From an uncultured Erysipelotrichales bacterium (GTDB lineage: Bacteria > Bacillota_I > Bacilli_A > Erysipelotrichales > Coprobacillaceae), in NCBI GenBank assembly GCA_910579135.1, contig CAJTTM010000008.1, positions 26,433 through 90,432 of the forward strand: a stretch of 64,000 nucleotides of DNA, in the 5' to 3' direction. The notes under the pieces were generated by a model. It ran no database searches. It saw only the letters and a program-made list of their open reading frames with translations, and had not been told where the DNA came from. This document shows positions 42,161 to 51,328 of this stretch, one piece after another; the first letter of the stretch is position 1; every line of letters starts with the position of its first letter. The translations under genes were made by a program, and so were the position numbers.

Positions 42161-42253
42161 GGAGGTTTACCCAAGCCTGGCTGAAGGGATCGGTCTTGAA
42201 AACCGACAGGGGATGAAAGTCCCGCGGGGGTTCGAATCCCTCAACCTCCGCCA
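42161..42253 (+). tRNA. tRNA-Ser (UGA)
   Basis: Acceptor GGAGGTT / AACCTCC, anticodon TGA, long variable arm, CCA encoded. Confidence 0.95.
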
Positions 42254-42269
42254 TTTAAAAAGTTAATAT

Positions 42270-42346
<77 letters not shown>

Positions 42347-42348
42347 TT

Positions 42349-42425
42349 GGTCTGGTAGTTCAGTTGGTTAGAATGCCGCCCTGTCACGGCGGAGGTCGCG
42401 GGTTCGAGTCCCGTCCAGACCGCCA
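42349..42425 (+). tRNA. tRNA-Asp (GUC)
   Basis: Acceptor GGTCTGG / CCAGACC, anticodon GTC in loop CTGTCAC, CCA encoded. Confidence 0.95.
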
Positions 42426-42431
42426 AATGTT

Positions 42432-42507
<76 letters not shown>

Positions 42508-42524
42508 TTTTTTTTTGTTTGAAA

Positions 42525-42556
42525 TAGCATAAAATGATTATGCTGTTTTTTTGCAT
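42525..42556 (+). terminator. Terminator of the tRNA array
   Basis: AGCATAA-AATGA-TTATGCT stem followed by GT7. Confidence 0.8.
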
Positions 42557-42600
42557 ATTTTTTCTCATGAATCATAAACTTTAAAGAAAAGAGGTTGTTT

Positions 42601-42933
42601 ATGAATAGAGGAGAAATATATTATGCGGATTTATCACCTGTTATTGGTAGTGAGCAGGGTGGATATCGTCCAGTATTGATTTTACAAAATAATAAAGGAA
42701 ATAGATATTCTACAACAGTTATTGTTGCTCCTATTTCTTCAAGGATTACTAAAAATGATTTGCCTACTCATGTTATTGTTCAAACGGATTTCCTTGAAAA
42801 GAAGTCAGTTATATTATTAGAACAAATACGCACAATAGATAAAAAGAGAATAGATGAGAAATTAGGAGTATTACCTACAAAATTTATGGATTGTGTTAAT
42901 AAAGCGATTAAAACAAGTTTAGACATAAAATGA
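42601..42933 (+). CDS. MazF/PemK-like endoribonuclease toxin
   Basis: 110 residues, ATG 42601 after AGAGG. Classic MazF opening RGEIYYADLSPVIGSEQGG, then YRPVLILQNN and VAPISSR (conserved Thr/Ser and Arg), ending in a helical tail. MazF toxins cut mRNA at short motifs and are normally neutralised by a MazE encoded just upstream. Here the upstream DNA is the tRNA array, with no room for an antitoxin gene, so the partner is absent or elsewhere. Downstream is an unrelated membrane protein. Confidence 0.9.
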   Translation: MNRGEIYYADLSPVIGSEQGGYRPVLILQNNKGNRYSTTVIVAPISSRITKNDLPTHVIVQTDFLEKKSVILLEQIRTIDKKRIDEKLGVLPTKFMDCVNKAIKTSLDIK

Positions 42934-42970
42934 ATATCATGATATAATAGCTTTGATAGGAGAGGATTTT

Positions 42971-43801
42971 ATGAATATTAGAAGTATAAAAAACAGAGCG
43001 TTGGAAGTATTGGATACAAATAAGCAATCATTTATAAGAGTGTTGATTATTTTGCTTGTGTTGGATGTGATACCATCCTTATTTACTGCATCAAATGCTT
43101 TTATACGTATTATTAGATTTGCCTTGATGATTGTTTTCTTAACTGTTAGTCATGGTAAAGTTGTTTCATCTTTGAAGATGGTTAGAAACAATGCGTCAGA
43201 GGTTAAAGATGAAGATGCATTTGTAGGTTTTAAGAGAATACAGGAATTATTTCCTACATATTTTGTAACAACCGTAGTAGAAATTGCTATTATATTTGTG
43301 GCTACTTTGGTTATTGGAGTCATTTCAGCTATTTTGTTCGGAGATATTTTAGTATCTATATTTAATACTATTGCTTATAGTCAATCTGAATCAGCAATCG
43401 CATATGCATTATTATCTGCTGGGTCTTCAATTATATTTGTGATATTATTCTTTGTTATAGTTGGAGCAATTATTGGTTTAATTGCAAGTGCATATTTATT
43501 TCCAGTACCATATGTATTAGAACAATATCACATTACTGGTTTTGATGCTGTTAAAACATCTGTAAGAATGATGAAAGGGCATGTCTTTGATTATATTAAG
43601 TTATTTTTCTCTTTCTTTGGCTGGATATTATTGATTGGTTTTGTTGAAGCAATTTTAATGAGATTTATTGGTAATAGTTTAATTATATCAATTATTACAG
43701 GAATAATAGCTATTTATACTTATATGCCTCATTATACTTTAAGTATGACAGTATTATTTGAAGAAATATCATATTATTATTTTAATCAAGTAGGTGAGTA
43801 A
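42971..43801 (+). CDS. DUF975-family membrane protein
   Basis: 276 residues; ATG 42971 after GGAGAGG (an in-frame earlier start precedes the ribosome site). About five to six hydrophobic helices. The late segment RMMKGHVFDYIKLFFSFFGW is typical of the DUF975 family. Function not established. It ends one base before the CPBP protease gene, so the two form a membrane-protein pair. Confidence 0.78.
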   Translation: MNIRSIKNRALEVLDTNKQSFIRVLIILLVLDVIPSLFTASNAFIRIIRFALMIVFLTVSHGKVVSSLKMVRNNASEVKDEDAFVGFKRIQELFPTYFVTTVVEIAIIFVATLVIGVISAILFGDILVSIFNTIAYSQSESAIAYALLSAGSSIIFVILFFVIVGAIIGLIASAYLFPVPYVLEQYHITGFDAVKTSVRMMKGHVFDYIKLFFSFFGWILLIGFVEAILMRFIGNSLIISIITGIIAIYTYMPHYTLSMTVLFEEISYYYFNQVGE

Positions 43802-44521
43802 ATGAAATTAACACATAGAATATCTAAACAATCATTGTATACGTCGCTTATTCTTGTATTTCCTACTTATCTATATGCAGGTTCTTACATTATTTCAGCA
43901 TTAATGCTGTTTATTATGAGTGCCTTTCAACTAAGTTTAGGATCTAACGAATTAAATGCGGTTTTTCAGTTTGTATTTGATTTGATATTGATTTTGTTTA
44001 CAGTTGTTGTTTTAAGAAATGAACTTAAAGAACAATTTGTTGATTTGAAAAATAGAGGGTTTTATAAAATTGCAAGTTATGCAGTTATGGGATTACCTTT
44101 ATTATATTTAGGTTCGTTTTTAGGGAATATTATTTCAGCGCTTTGTAGCGGGGGGTCAACACAAAGCGTGAATCAAACTCAAATAGAAACGCTTGCAGCT
44201 CAAGTTCCTGTGTTGATGATCGTTTCGGTAACGATTTTTGCTCCCATATTGGAAGAAAGTCTTTTCCGTTTGGTTTTGTTTACAGGAAGTTATCCTGTCA
44301 ATAGATGGTTTGCCTATCTTGTTTCAGGAGGACTTTTTGGTTTTTTACATGTATTTAGCAGTGTCTTTGCTGGTAATTTTAAAGAAATTTTTATGGTTTT
44401 TCCATATCTTTTAATGGGGTTTGGACTGTGTTATGTATATGAAAAAGCAGATAATATTTATGCTTCAATGTTGACACATGGAATTATGAATTTTATCTCA
44501 ATTATGCTTATTTTAAGTTAA
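43802..44521 (+). CDS. CPBP-family intramembrane protease
   Basis: 239 residues with some six to seven membrane helices. The CPBP/Abi catalytic motifs are present: ILEESLFRLVLF (E-E-x-x-x-R), FGFLHVFSS (F-x-x-x-H) and LTHGIMNFIS (third motif). Members act as CAAX-type proteases or in bacteriocin self-immunity and protein secretion. Substrate unknown; paired with the DUF975 protein. Confidence 0.88.
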   Translation: MKLTHRISKQSLYTSLILVFPTYLYAGSYIISALMLFIMSAFQLSLGSNELNAVFQFVFDLILILFTVVVLRNELKEQFVDLKNRGFYKIASYAVMGLPLLYLGSFLGNIISALCSGGSTQSVNQTQIETLAAQVPVLMIVSVTIFAPILEESLFRLVLFTGSYPVNRWFAYLVSGGLFGFLHVFSSVFAGNFKEIFMVFPYLLMGFGLCYVYEKADNIYASMLTHGIMNFISIMLILS

Positions 44522-44543
44522 GAAGCCTTGAGCTTCTTTTTAA
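44519..44543 (+). terminator. Rho-independent terminator
   Basis: AAGAAGC-CTTGA-GCTTCTT stem followed by T run, directly after the CPBP gene. Confidence 0.8.
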
Positions 44544-44550
44544 ATATAGC

Positions 44551-44579
44551 TTGCTTTTTTTATGAAAAGTTTATATAAT
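44551..44579 (+). promoter_or_regulatory. rnpB promoter
   Basis: TTGCTT (44551-44556), 17-bp spacer and TATAAT (44574-44579), 6 bp before the RNA's 5' end. Confidence 0.75.
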
Positions 44580-44584
44580 TGTAA

Positions 44585-44926
44585 CGATCTTTGAGAGACT
44601 ATCGCTACGAAAGTAGAGGAAAGTCCAGACTTGCACAATCTGAGATGATTGTAGTGTTTGTGCCTATCGAAGTCATAAGATAGGGCTTATTTAAAAATAA
44701 GACGACGAGTGAAAGCCTAAGGGTAACTAGGGTGAATAGCTTCTAAAGTGCCACAGAAACAATGACTGTTAGAAATGACAGGGTGAAAAGAGGTAAACTC
44801 CTCAAGCAAGAAACTCAAATTTGGTAGAGGAATCTTATCGAAGGAATAAAACGGAGATAAGGATGTATATATACATAGATAAATGATAGTCTGAAAAACA
44901 AAAACTGGCTTATAAGAAGAGATCGT
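44585..44926 (+). ncRNA. rnpB: RNase P RNA (class B)
   Basis: 5' CGATCTTTGAGAG pairs with the 3' AAGAGATCG (P1). Landmark conserved blocks are present in order: GTAGAGGAAAGTCCAGAC, the GAAAGCC / AGGGTAACTAGGG region, GTGCCACAGAAAC, GGTAAACTCCTC and the closing ACTGGCTTATAAG. The order and size (~340 nt) fit the Bacillus-type ribozyme that matures tRNA 5' ends. Confidence 0.93.
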
Positions 44927-44928
44927 GA

Positions 44929-44957
44929 GAAATGCTGAGATATCAGCATTTTTCTTT
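44929..44957 (+). terminator. rnpB terminator
   Basis: AAATGCTGA / TCAGCATTT hairpin with a short loop and T tract. Confidence 0.85.
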
Positions 44958-45063
44958 AAAGAGATTGAAAGTCTTTTCATTAAATAAAAAATGTTGTAAA
45001 ATTAAGTGTATGAATAATAATTTGTTTTATTTTTAATATAATAGGTTTCGGGTGGTGGAGAAT

Positions 45064-46119
45064 ATGAATGCTAAAAGCAAAAGAAAATATATATTAAATA
45101 TCTTGTTGATTCTTAGTATTACTTTCGTTTCTGCTTATTTTTCTATTGGAAAGAATTATAAAGAGGTTTTAGTTGCGTTTCAAAAAGCGAATGTTTTTTG
45201 GATTATATTTATGTTTATGATGATGATTAGTTATTATTTGTTTGATGCTTTAGCATTATTGTTTTTTGGTAGGGTCTATAAAAAGGATTTTACTTTTAAA
45301 CAATCATTTAAAAATTCTATGAGTGGAACTTTTTTTAGTGCCATTACTCCTTCATCAAGTGGAGGACAATTTGCTCAGGTTTATGTTTTTAATAAACAAG
45401 GTATTTGTGCAACGCATTCATCTAGTATATTGTTGATGTGTTTTATTTGCTATCAATCTGTACTTGTTATATATACTTTTTTTTCGGTACTGTTTAATAT
45501 AGGATATTTATCTAGTAATCCAGGGATGCTTTCTTTGGTCATGATTGGCTTTTTAAGTAATTTTATTGTGATTTTTACTCTTTTTGGTGGAGCTAAGTCT
45601 AAAAGGTTACAAAATTTTTTAGTTCATACTGTAGTCAAATTGTTGAGTAAAATAAAGATAGTAAAAAACTATGAAGAAGTTAGTGGGAAGGTTGAAACAT
45701 ATCTTTCTGATTTTAGAGAACAACTTAATGTTTTACAGCATAACAAATCTGTATTAATCAAATCTTGTTTATGTAATTTTGTAAAATTGACAATTGTTTA
45801 TAGTATGCCTTTTTTTGCTACAAAAGCATTAAATTTAGATGTATCATTCTATAATGTTTTTAGATTTATAGGATATTGTTCTTTCATTTATTTGATTAAT
45901 GCTTTTTTACCGATTCCAGGAGCAAGTGGTGGGAGTGAAGCATGTTATATGCTTTTGTTTAGTTTTCTAGGGTCAGTGGGTGTTTCTTCTTCAATGACAC
46001 TATGGCGTTTTATTTCTTATTATGTGGGATTGTTTTTGGGTGGTTTGATTTTTTCTTTTGATAAAGAAATTAATGGGCCAGGAGTCAATAATGCCATAGA
46101 AATAGAAGATATGGAGTGA
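45064..46119 (+). CDS. Flippase-like membrane protein (LPG synthase TM / UPF0104 family)
   Basis: 351 residues; ATG 45064 after GGTGGAG. About eight hydrophobic helices with family landmarks: SGTFFSAITPSSSGGQFAQV and LINAFLPIPGASGGSEA. These are the MprF N-terminal-type flippase residues; the lysyltransferase domain is missing. It is followed 4 bp later by a glycosyltransferase of the diacylglycerol-glucosylating type, suggesting joint work on glycolipids (inference). Confidence 0.85.
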   Translation: MNAKSKRKYILNILLILSITFVSAYFSIGKNYKEVLVAFQKANVFWIIFMFMMMISYYLFDALALLFFGRVYKKDFTFKQSFKNSMSGTFFSAITPSSSGGQFAQVYVFNKQGICATHSSSILLMCFICYQSVLVIYTFFSVLFNIGYLSSNPGMLSLVMIGFLSNFIVIFTLFGGAKSKRLQNFLVHTVVKLLSKIKIVKNYEEVSGKVETYLSDFREQLNVLQHNKSVLIKSCLCNFVKLTIVYSMPFFATKALNLDVSFYNVFRFIGYCSFIYLINAFLPIPGASGGSEACYMLLFSFLGSVGVSSSMTLWRFISYYVGLFLGGLIFSFDKEINGPGVNNAIEIEDME

Positions 46120-46123
46120 TGAT

Positions 46124-48094
46124 ATGAATATAGCTTTGTTTACTGATACTTATCTACCTGATATAAATGGTGTAGCTTCATCTACACATATTCTTTATAA
46201 TGAATTAAAAAAATATCATCATGTATTAGTTGTAACAACGACTTTGCCTCATGATAGTGATTATGAAGACGAAGATCAAAATATTTTGCGATTACCAGGG
46301 TTAGATTTAAAGAAGATGTATGGATATAGGGCTTCAGCTATTTATTCTATTAAAGGAATGAAAGAGTTAAAAGAGTTTGCCCCTGATATTATTCATATTC
46401 AAACTGAATTTGGTATTGGGATATTTGGAAGGATTGCAGGAGAAATTTTAAATGTTCCTGTTTGTTATACTTATCATACGATGTGGGCTGATTATTCTCA
46501 TTATATTGTTCCTGAAGGGTTTAAATCTATTGATTATGCAGCTAAAAAGATTATTGAAAAGATATCTAAGGTTTATGGTGATACTTGTGGAGCTTTGATT
46601 GTTCCTAGTGTCAAGACTGCTCAAGCTCTTAAATCATATGGTATTAGTAATGAAATTAATGTAGTTCCCACTGGTTTGGAGTTGGACCGTTTTATTAAAA
46701 AGGATCAACAGTTGGTCAATGAAATTATTGAACAGTATCGTTTACAAGATAAGTTTGTTGTGACTTTTGTTGGAAGGGTTGCTCAAGAGAAAAGTATTGA
46801 TATGCTTTTATATGCTTTTCGTAAGATTAAGAATGTAAATGAAAATATTGCACTTTTGGTTGTAGGGGGAGGTCCTCAATTAGAAGAACTTCAACAACTT
46901 GCGATAGATTTAGATATAGATGATGTTGTTATTTTTACAGATGCAAAGGAAAATGATATGATACCATCATTCTATCATGCGTCATCTTTATTTGTTTCTG
47001 CTTCTTTATCGGAAACTCAAGGATTAACTTATATTGAAGCTATGGCAAGTGGAATTCCAGTTTTAGCTCGTTTTGATAGTAATTTAGAAGATGTTATTGA
47101 AAATGAGAAGAATGGTTATTTTTTTGAGAGTGAAGATGAACTGGTTGAGTGTATTTTAACGTTATCAAAACAAGATTTGTCTTTGGTATCTCAAAATGCT
47201 TTAAATAGTTCAAAAAAATATAGTAGTCATAGTTTTTATGAAAATATTATGTCAGTATATCAAAAAGCTTTATCCAAACACCATTATTGTTATCAGGTGA
47301 AAAGTATAACTCAAGATGATAAAAATTATATTGTTTCTTTTCAGTTTGATCGTCATGAAGTTCAAATTCGCTTGTCTCAAGCTGTTATAAACAGGTATGA
47401 ATTATATGCAGGAAGACAAATAGATAGAGAACAATTGGAAGCGTTAAAGGATCATGAGCAATCTGTTATTGCTTATAATCAGGCTTTAAAATATTTAACA
47501 TATAAAGATTATACTTATATGATGATGAAACAAAAATTGACTTCAAATTATGATTTTAGTGATATCCAAATAGGGATGGCTATGGAATCATTAATACAAA
47601 AAGGATTGATAGATGATTATCAATATACTAAGGATTATTTTGAAAAATCAAAACGATTAAATATAGGAATTCATAAAATAGTCAATAATTTAAAGAAAGA
47701 TGGTGTATCTCCATTTGTTATTGATGAATGTTTAGAAGAATATTCATCAGATATAGAATATGATAAGGCTATAACGATAATTACTAAACTATATAATGAA
47801 AATACAACACGTTCGCCTAATGCTTTAATACAAAATATTAGAAATAAATTATTTAATAAAGGTTTTTCTTCATCGACTGTAGAACAAGCAATGAATGATT
47901 TTACTTTTGAATTTGGTTTAGAGCATTTAAAAATGTTACTTACAAAAGAATATAATAAGGTATATAAACGTTATTCACGTAAATATGAAGGCAAAGAATT
48001 GAAACAAAAAATAAAATATTTCTTGCTTCAAAAAGGTTATGAATATGGAGATGTATCAAATATTATAGATGAACTATGGGAGGAAAATGAATGA
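46124..48094 (+). CDS. GT4 glycosyltransferase fused to RecX
   Basis: 656 residues in one frame. Residues 1-~385 are a GT-B family 4 glycosyltransferase: ALFTDTYLPDINGVASST, TFVGRVAQEKSIDMLLYAF, and the nucleotide-sugar motif SETQGLTYIEAMASGIPVLA (E-x7-E). This resembles diacylglycerol glucosyltransferases. Residues ~390-656 are RecX-like: three-helix repeats with ALKYLTYKDYTYMMMKQKL, LIQKGLIDDYQYTKDYF, INNLKKDGV-like and FLLQKGYEYGDVSNII. RecX normally inhibits RecA filaments and is a separate gene; joining it to a lipid glycosyltransferase is unusual. No stop or frameshift separates the parts. It overlaps the next gene by 4 bp. Confidence 0.82.
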   Translation: MNIALFTDTYLPDINGVASSTHILYNELKKYHHVLVVTTTLPHDSDYEDEDQNILRLPGLDLKKMYGYRASAIYSIKGMKELKEFAPDIIHIQTEFGIGIFGRIAGEILNVPVCYTYHTMWADYSHYIVPEGFKSIDYAAKKIIEKISKVYGDTCGALIVPSVKTAQALKSYGISNEINVVPTGLELDRFIKKDQQLVNEIIEQYRLQDKFVVTFVGRVAQEKSIDMLLYAFRKIKNVNENIALLVVGGGPQLEELQQLAIDLDIDDVVIFTDAKENDMIPSFYHASSLFVSASLSETQGLTYIEAMASGIPVLARFDSNLEDVIENEKNGYFFESEDELVECILTLSKQDLSLVSQNALNSSKKYSSHSFYENIMSVYQKALSKHHYCYQVKSITQDDKNYIVSFQFDRHEVQIRLSQAVINRYELYAGRQIDREQLEALKDHEQSVIAYNQALKYLTYKDYTYMMMKQKLTSNYDFSDIQIGMAMESLIQKGLIDDYQYTKDYFEKSKRLNIGIHKIVNNLKKDGVSPFVIDECLEEYSSDIEYDKAITIITKLYNENTTRSPNALIQNIRNKLFNKGFSSSTVEQAMNDFTFEFGLEHLKMLLTKEYNKVYKRYSRKYEGKELKQKIKYFLLQKGYEYGDVSNIIDELWEENE

Positions 48095-49038
48095 AAAAAA
48101 TAAAAGATATGAACTGTGGTGATGATAATGTAGAGTTTACAGCAATGATATCTAGAGTTGTTGCTGGAAAAACAAACGGAGCCCATAAATCAAATTATCT
48201 GAGCATTACTTTTCAAGATGAAACAGGAATCATAGATGCGAAATTATGGAATGCTAGTGAAACACATATGAAAGAATTACTTGAAGGATGTGTGGTTAGA
48301 GGTAAAGGAGATATTATTAAATATGGTCAAAATAGACAAATGAAAATTGTTTCTATTGATAATGTTTCAAATGATCAAAATCAACAAATACAATTTCTTC
48401 AAAAAGCACCTTTAGATGCTACATTGATGATGAAAGAATTATATGGCTATATTAAGAAGATTTCTAATATGAAGATATATACAATCGTAAAATTTTTATA
48501 TGATCAATATGAAGATAAAATTAAAGTATATCCTGCTGCTAGTAAAAATCATCACGAGATTGTATCTGGGCTTGCTTATCATACGTTATCAATGTTGAAA
48601 TTGGGAGAAGCAATTACTAATGTTTATCCTCAACTTAATAAGGATTTGATATTTGGGGGCATTTTATTGCATGATTTAGGTAAGACGGTTGAATTGAGTG
48701 GTCCAATTGTTCCTACATATACAGTTGAAGGAAAGTTATTGGGGCATATTTCTATTGTTCATACAATGATTAAAGATGCTGCTAAGCAATTAAATATAGA
48801 AGGTGAAGAAGTTACTTTATTAGAACATATTATTTTATCACATCATGGAAAAAATGAATTTGGATCACCTGTTTTGCCTCAAATTAGGGAAGCGGAGATT
48901 GTTAGTTTTATTGATAATATTGATGCAAGAATGAATATGATAGATAAAGTCTTAGAAACAATAGAACCAGGTGAATTTTCTAAACGAACATTTGCTTTGG
49001 AAAATAGAGCTTTTTATAAGCCTAAAATGTATAAATAA
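48091..49038 (+). CDS. yhaM: 3'-5' exoribonuclease of the YhaM family
   Basis: 315 residues. The N-terminal OB-fold domain (~10-100, DETGIIDAKLWNAS) is followed by an HD-domain phosphodiesterase with YHTLSMLKLGEA, GGILLHDLGKTVEL (HD pair) and LSHHGKNEFGSPVLP. YhaM-type enzymes degrade short single-stranded RNA/DNA from the 3' end using metal ions. Its ATGA overlap with the GT4-RecX gene indicates one transcript. Confidence 0.88.
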   Translation: MKKIKDMNCGDDNVEFTAMISRVVAGKTNGAHKSNYLSITFQDETGIIDAKLWNASETHMKELLEGCVVRGKGDIIKYGQNRQMKIVSIDNVSNDQNQQIQFLQKAPLDATLMMKELYGYIKKISNMKIYTIVKFLYDQYEDKIKVYPAASKNHHEIVSGLAYHTLSMLKLGEAITNVYPQLNKDLIFGGILLHDLGKTVELSGPIVPTYTVEGKLLGHISIVHTMIKDAAKQLNIEGEEVTLLEHIILSHHGKNEFGSPVLPQIREAEIVSFIDNIDARMNMIDKVLETIEPGEFSKRTFALENRAFYKPKMYK

Positions 49039-49099
49039 AATCAAGCTGTATGGTCTTATATTGCTCATACAGCTTTTGTATTATACTTATAGATCATTA

Positions 49100-49694
49100 T
49101 GGAATTAATGGACATATTTTAATATATCATCTTCTTTATTAATATCAAAAATATTAATAATTAATTCATTCAATACATCTTCATCACTATTATTAATTTT
49201 AATAATAATGTTTTTTTAATAAATATCCTAACTTCTTTGTTAATTGTTTAGCTGTCATTTTTGTCATTGTTTTAAGTATTCCGTTCTCAAATCTAGATAT
49301 CATCATTTTTTTGTTATCTCTCATATCTTTTTGGCTCAATCTTTATCTTGTTTATAATATTCAAACCTTTTTTTGTCTTACTATACATATCTTCTAGATC
49401 AATACAATGAAAGTTGTGGATCATTCTTCCTGTTTTAGTTTCTTCATTTTTATATCCTCCATTGGCGATAAGTATTTCTTATCCATCATTGTCTTCTTCT
49501 TTACTTTCCGTTTCTACTCTTTTAACTCTATATATCGGTAGTCCTCTTTTAAAATAATCTTTATAATAAATAAAGATTATATAACTATCTGGTATATCTT
49601 TATATAGTTTTCCTTTTTTAAAAGAGTAATTATCTGTTCCACTATGATATAATCTTAATCGTTTGAATGTATGTTCTTCTTTTTCTAATGACAT
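49100..49694 (-). pseudogene. Remnant of an Rpn/PD-(D/E)XK family nuclease-transposase
   Basis: The - strand frame 49694-49479 (71 codons) contains FKRLRLYHSGTDNYSFKKGK, then YIIFIYYKDYFKRGLPIYRV, typical of the middle of Rpn recombination-promoting nucleases. Further C-terminal-like pieces follow in other frames towards 49100, broken by stops and frameshifts. The N-terminal part is absent. A decayed mobile-type gene. Confidence 0.65.
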
Positions 49695-49781
49695 GATTTC
49701 ATAATATGAAAATAATGATCTCTATCAATCTATTATAAAAGTATAGAATAGTGTTGTCATTGGACATTTTGTCCAATAAAA

Positions 49782-49811
49782 AATGAAACAACTTTAAAGA
49801 TTGTTTCATTA
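49782..49811. terminator. Terminator of the phosphofructokinase gene
   Basis: AATGAAACAA / TTGTTTCATT stem, with T/A tracts on both sides; active for the - strand gene ending at 49818 and possibly bidirectional. Confidence 0.75.
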
Positions 49812-49817
49812 TATTTT

Positions 49818-51056
49818 TTACTTTGTTAAATGAGATATATCAATATATTCGGGTATGCCATCTTTATAATTGATCTTTGTTTCTCCTTGGATTAATGGAT
49901 AAAGATATTCATAAAGTTCTTTGGTAATATCGTTATGATCTTTGTTTATCCATTCCACAGGAATACGACTTTCAAGGTTTGCGATACGAGTAACGTCCTG
50001 ATAATCACATTCAATAACATATGGGTCATTAGAGAGGCGGTTAAATACCATCATTACACCAGTTTCTCCATTCATTGATGTTTTAACTGCGTATTTACCG
50101 ATTTCAAATGATTCATCAATATCTGCTAATGAAGAAATATGACCAGCACAACGTTGTAGAACATTTAATTCGATACTTCTTACTTTGCATTTAAACTCTT
50201 TATAAACAATAGTTTCTAAAAGTTTTCCAGTACCTGAATGGAGAATGTGTCCAAAAGCATCTTTCTTTACATATTTGGAATCAGAATCCAAATATTGACC
50301 ATCTTCATTTTTTATTCCTTCACTTACCGCAATAATAATGCTGCTCTTATGTTTGAAAACTTCTCTAATATCATTTAAAAATTTCTTGGTTGAAAAAGGT
50401 ACTTCAGGAAGATAGATCAAATCTGGTGCATGAGAATATTCGTTTCTAGCAAGGGCGCTTGCAGCAGTTAACCAACCAGCGTTTCTTCCCATGATTTCGA
50501 CAATTGTAACAGCATTTAATTTATAAATAGAACTATCATAGGCGATTTCTAGCATTGAAGAAGCTACATATTTTGCAGCAGAACCAAATCCAGGGGTATG
50601 ATCAGTTCCCATTAAATCATTGTCTATTGTTTTAGGTATTCCTATAAAACGTATTGGAGAATGAATGGTATTTGCATATGTAGATAATTTTGCAACTGTA
50701 TCCATTGAATCATTTCCACCAATATAATAAAAGTCTGTGATTTCTAATTCGTTAAAAACTTTAAAAAGTTGTTGATATGTTTGTGGGTCATCTTGATAAG
50801 ATGGAAGTTTAAAACGACAGCTTCCTAAATACATAGCAGGAGATGTCTTTAATAATTCTATTCTATCTTCAGTATTAAAGTTTTCTAATAAATCAATGTA
50901 TTTGTTTTCTAATAAACCTTTGACCCCATTGATCATTCCATAAACATGATTGAATTGACGGTTGTTGTAACATTCATGAATAATACCTGCTAGCGAAGCG
51001 TTGATAGCGGCAGTAGGGCCTCCTGATTGGCCTACAAAGCAATTTCTTTTTTTCAT
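49818..51056 (-). CDS. pfp: 6-phosphofructokinase, probably pyrophosphate-dependent
   Basis: 412 residues; - strand start at 51056 with AAGGAG upstream. QSGGPTAAINASLAG (phosphate loop), YYIGGNDSMDTV, IPKTIDNDLMGTDHTPG and IMGRNAGWLTA. An Asp in GGNDS where ATP enzymes have Gly, together with Lys in PKTIDND where they have Gly, are the residues that specify PPi in place of ATP (family knowledge). Catalyses fructose-6-phosphate to fructose-1,6-bisphosphate. Divergent from the pyruvate:ferredoxin oxidoreductase gene, consistent with fermentative energy saving. Confidence 0.9.
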   Translation of the reverse strand: MKKRNCFVGQSGGPTAAINASLAGIIHECYNNRQFNHVYGMINGVKGLLENKYIDLLENFNTEDRIELLKTSPAMYLGSCRFKLPSYQDDPQTYQQLFKVFNELEITDFYYIGGNDSMDTVAKLSTYANTIHSPIRFIGIPKTIDNDLMGTDHTPGFGSAAKYVASSMLEIAYDSSIYKLNAVTIVEIMGRNAGWLTAASALARNEYSHAPDLIYLPEVPFSTKKFLNDIREVFKHKSSIIIAVSEGIKNEDGQYLDSDSKYVKKDAFGHILHSGTGKLLETIVYKEFKCKVRSIELNVLQRCAGHISSLADIDESFEIGKYAVKTSMNGETGVMMVFNRLSNDPYVIECDYQDVTRIANLESRIPVEWINKDHNDITKELYEYLYPLIQGETKINYKDGIPEYIDISHLTK

Positions 51057-51328
51057 TGAAAATCTCCTTTATATATAATTTACAGATATATTATAACAGA
51101 CTTTATAAAAAAGGATATAAAATTGTTTAATTTTGTGGGTAAAAGATAGAGAAATATAGATCGTTTTTATTTGAGTTTAAAATACTAGTAAAGCAGAAAA
51201 AGATAACTTATATCATAAAAAATAACTTTTACTCAAAATATAAGACAAATTTTTTGAATGATAAAAATAGCTATGGAAATTTAAGAAAAAAAGTGTATAC
51301 TATAAATGTATAGGAGGAATATTTTATT

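Larger units (their letters stand above)
49039..49817. other. Gene-poor interval with decayed - strand gene
   Basis: Contains the remnant described at 49100-49694, a small palindrome TTGGAC-ATTTT-GTCCAA (49760-49776) and the PFK terminator. No intact gene is seen. Confidence 0.6.
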
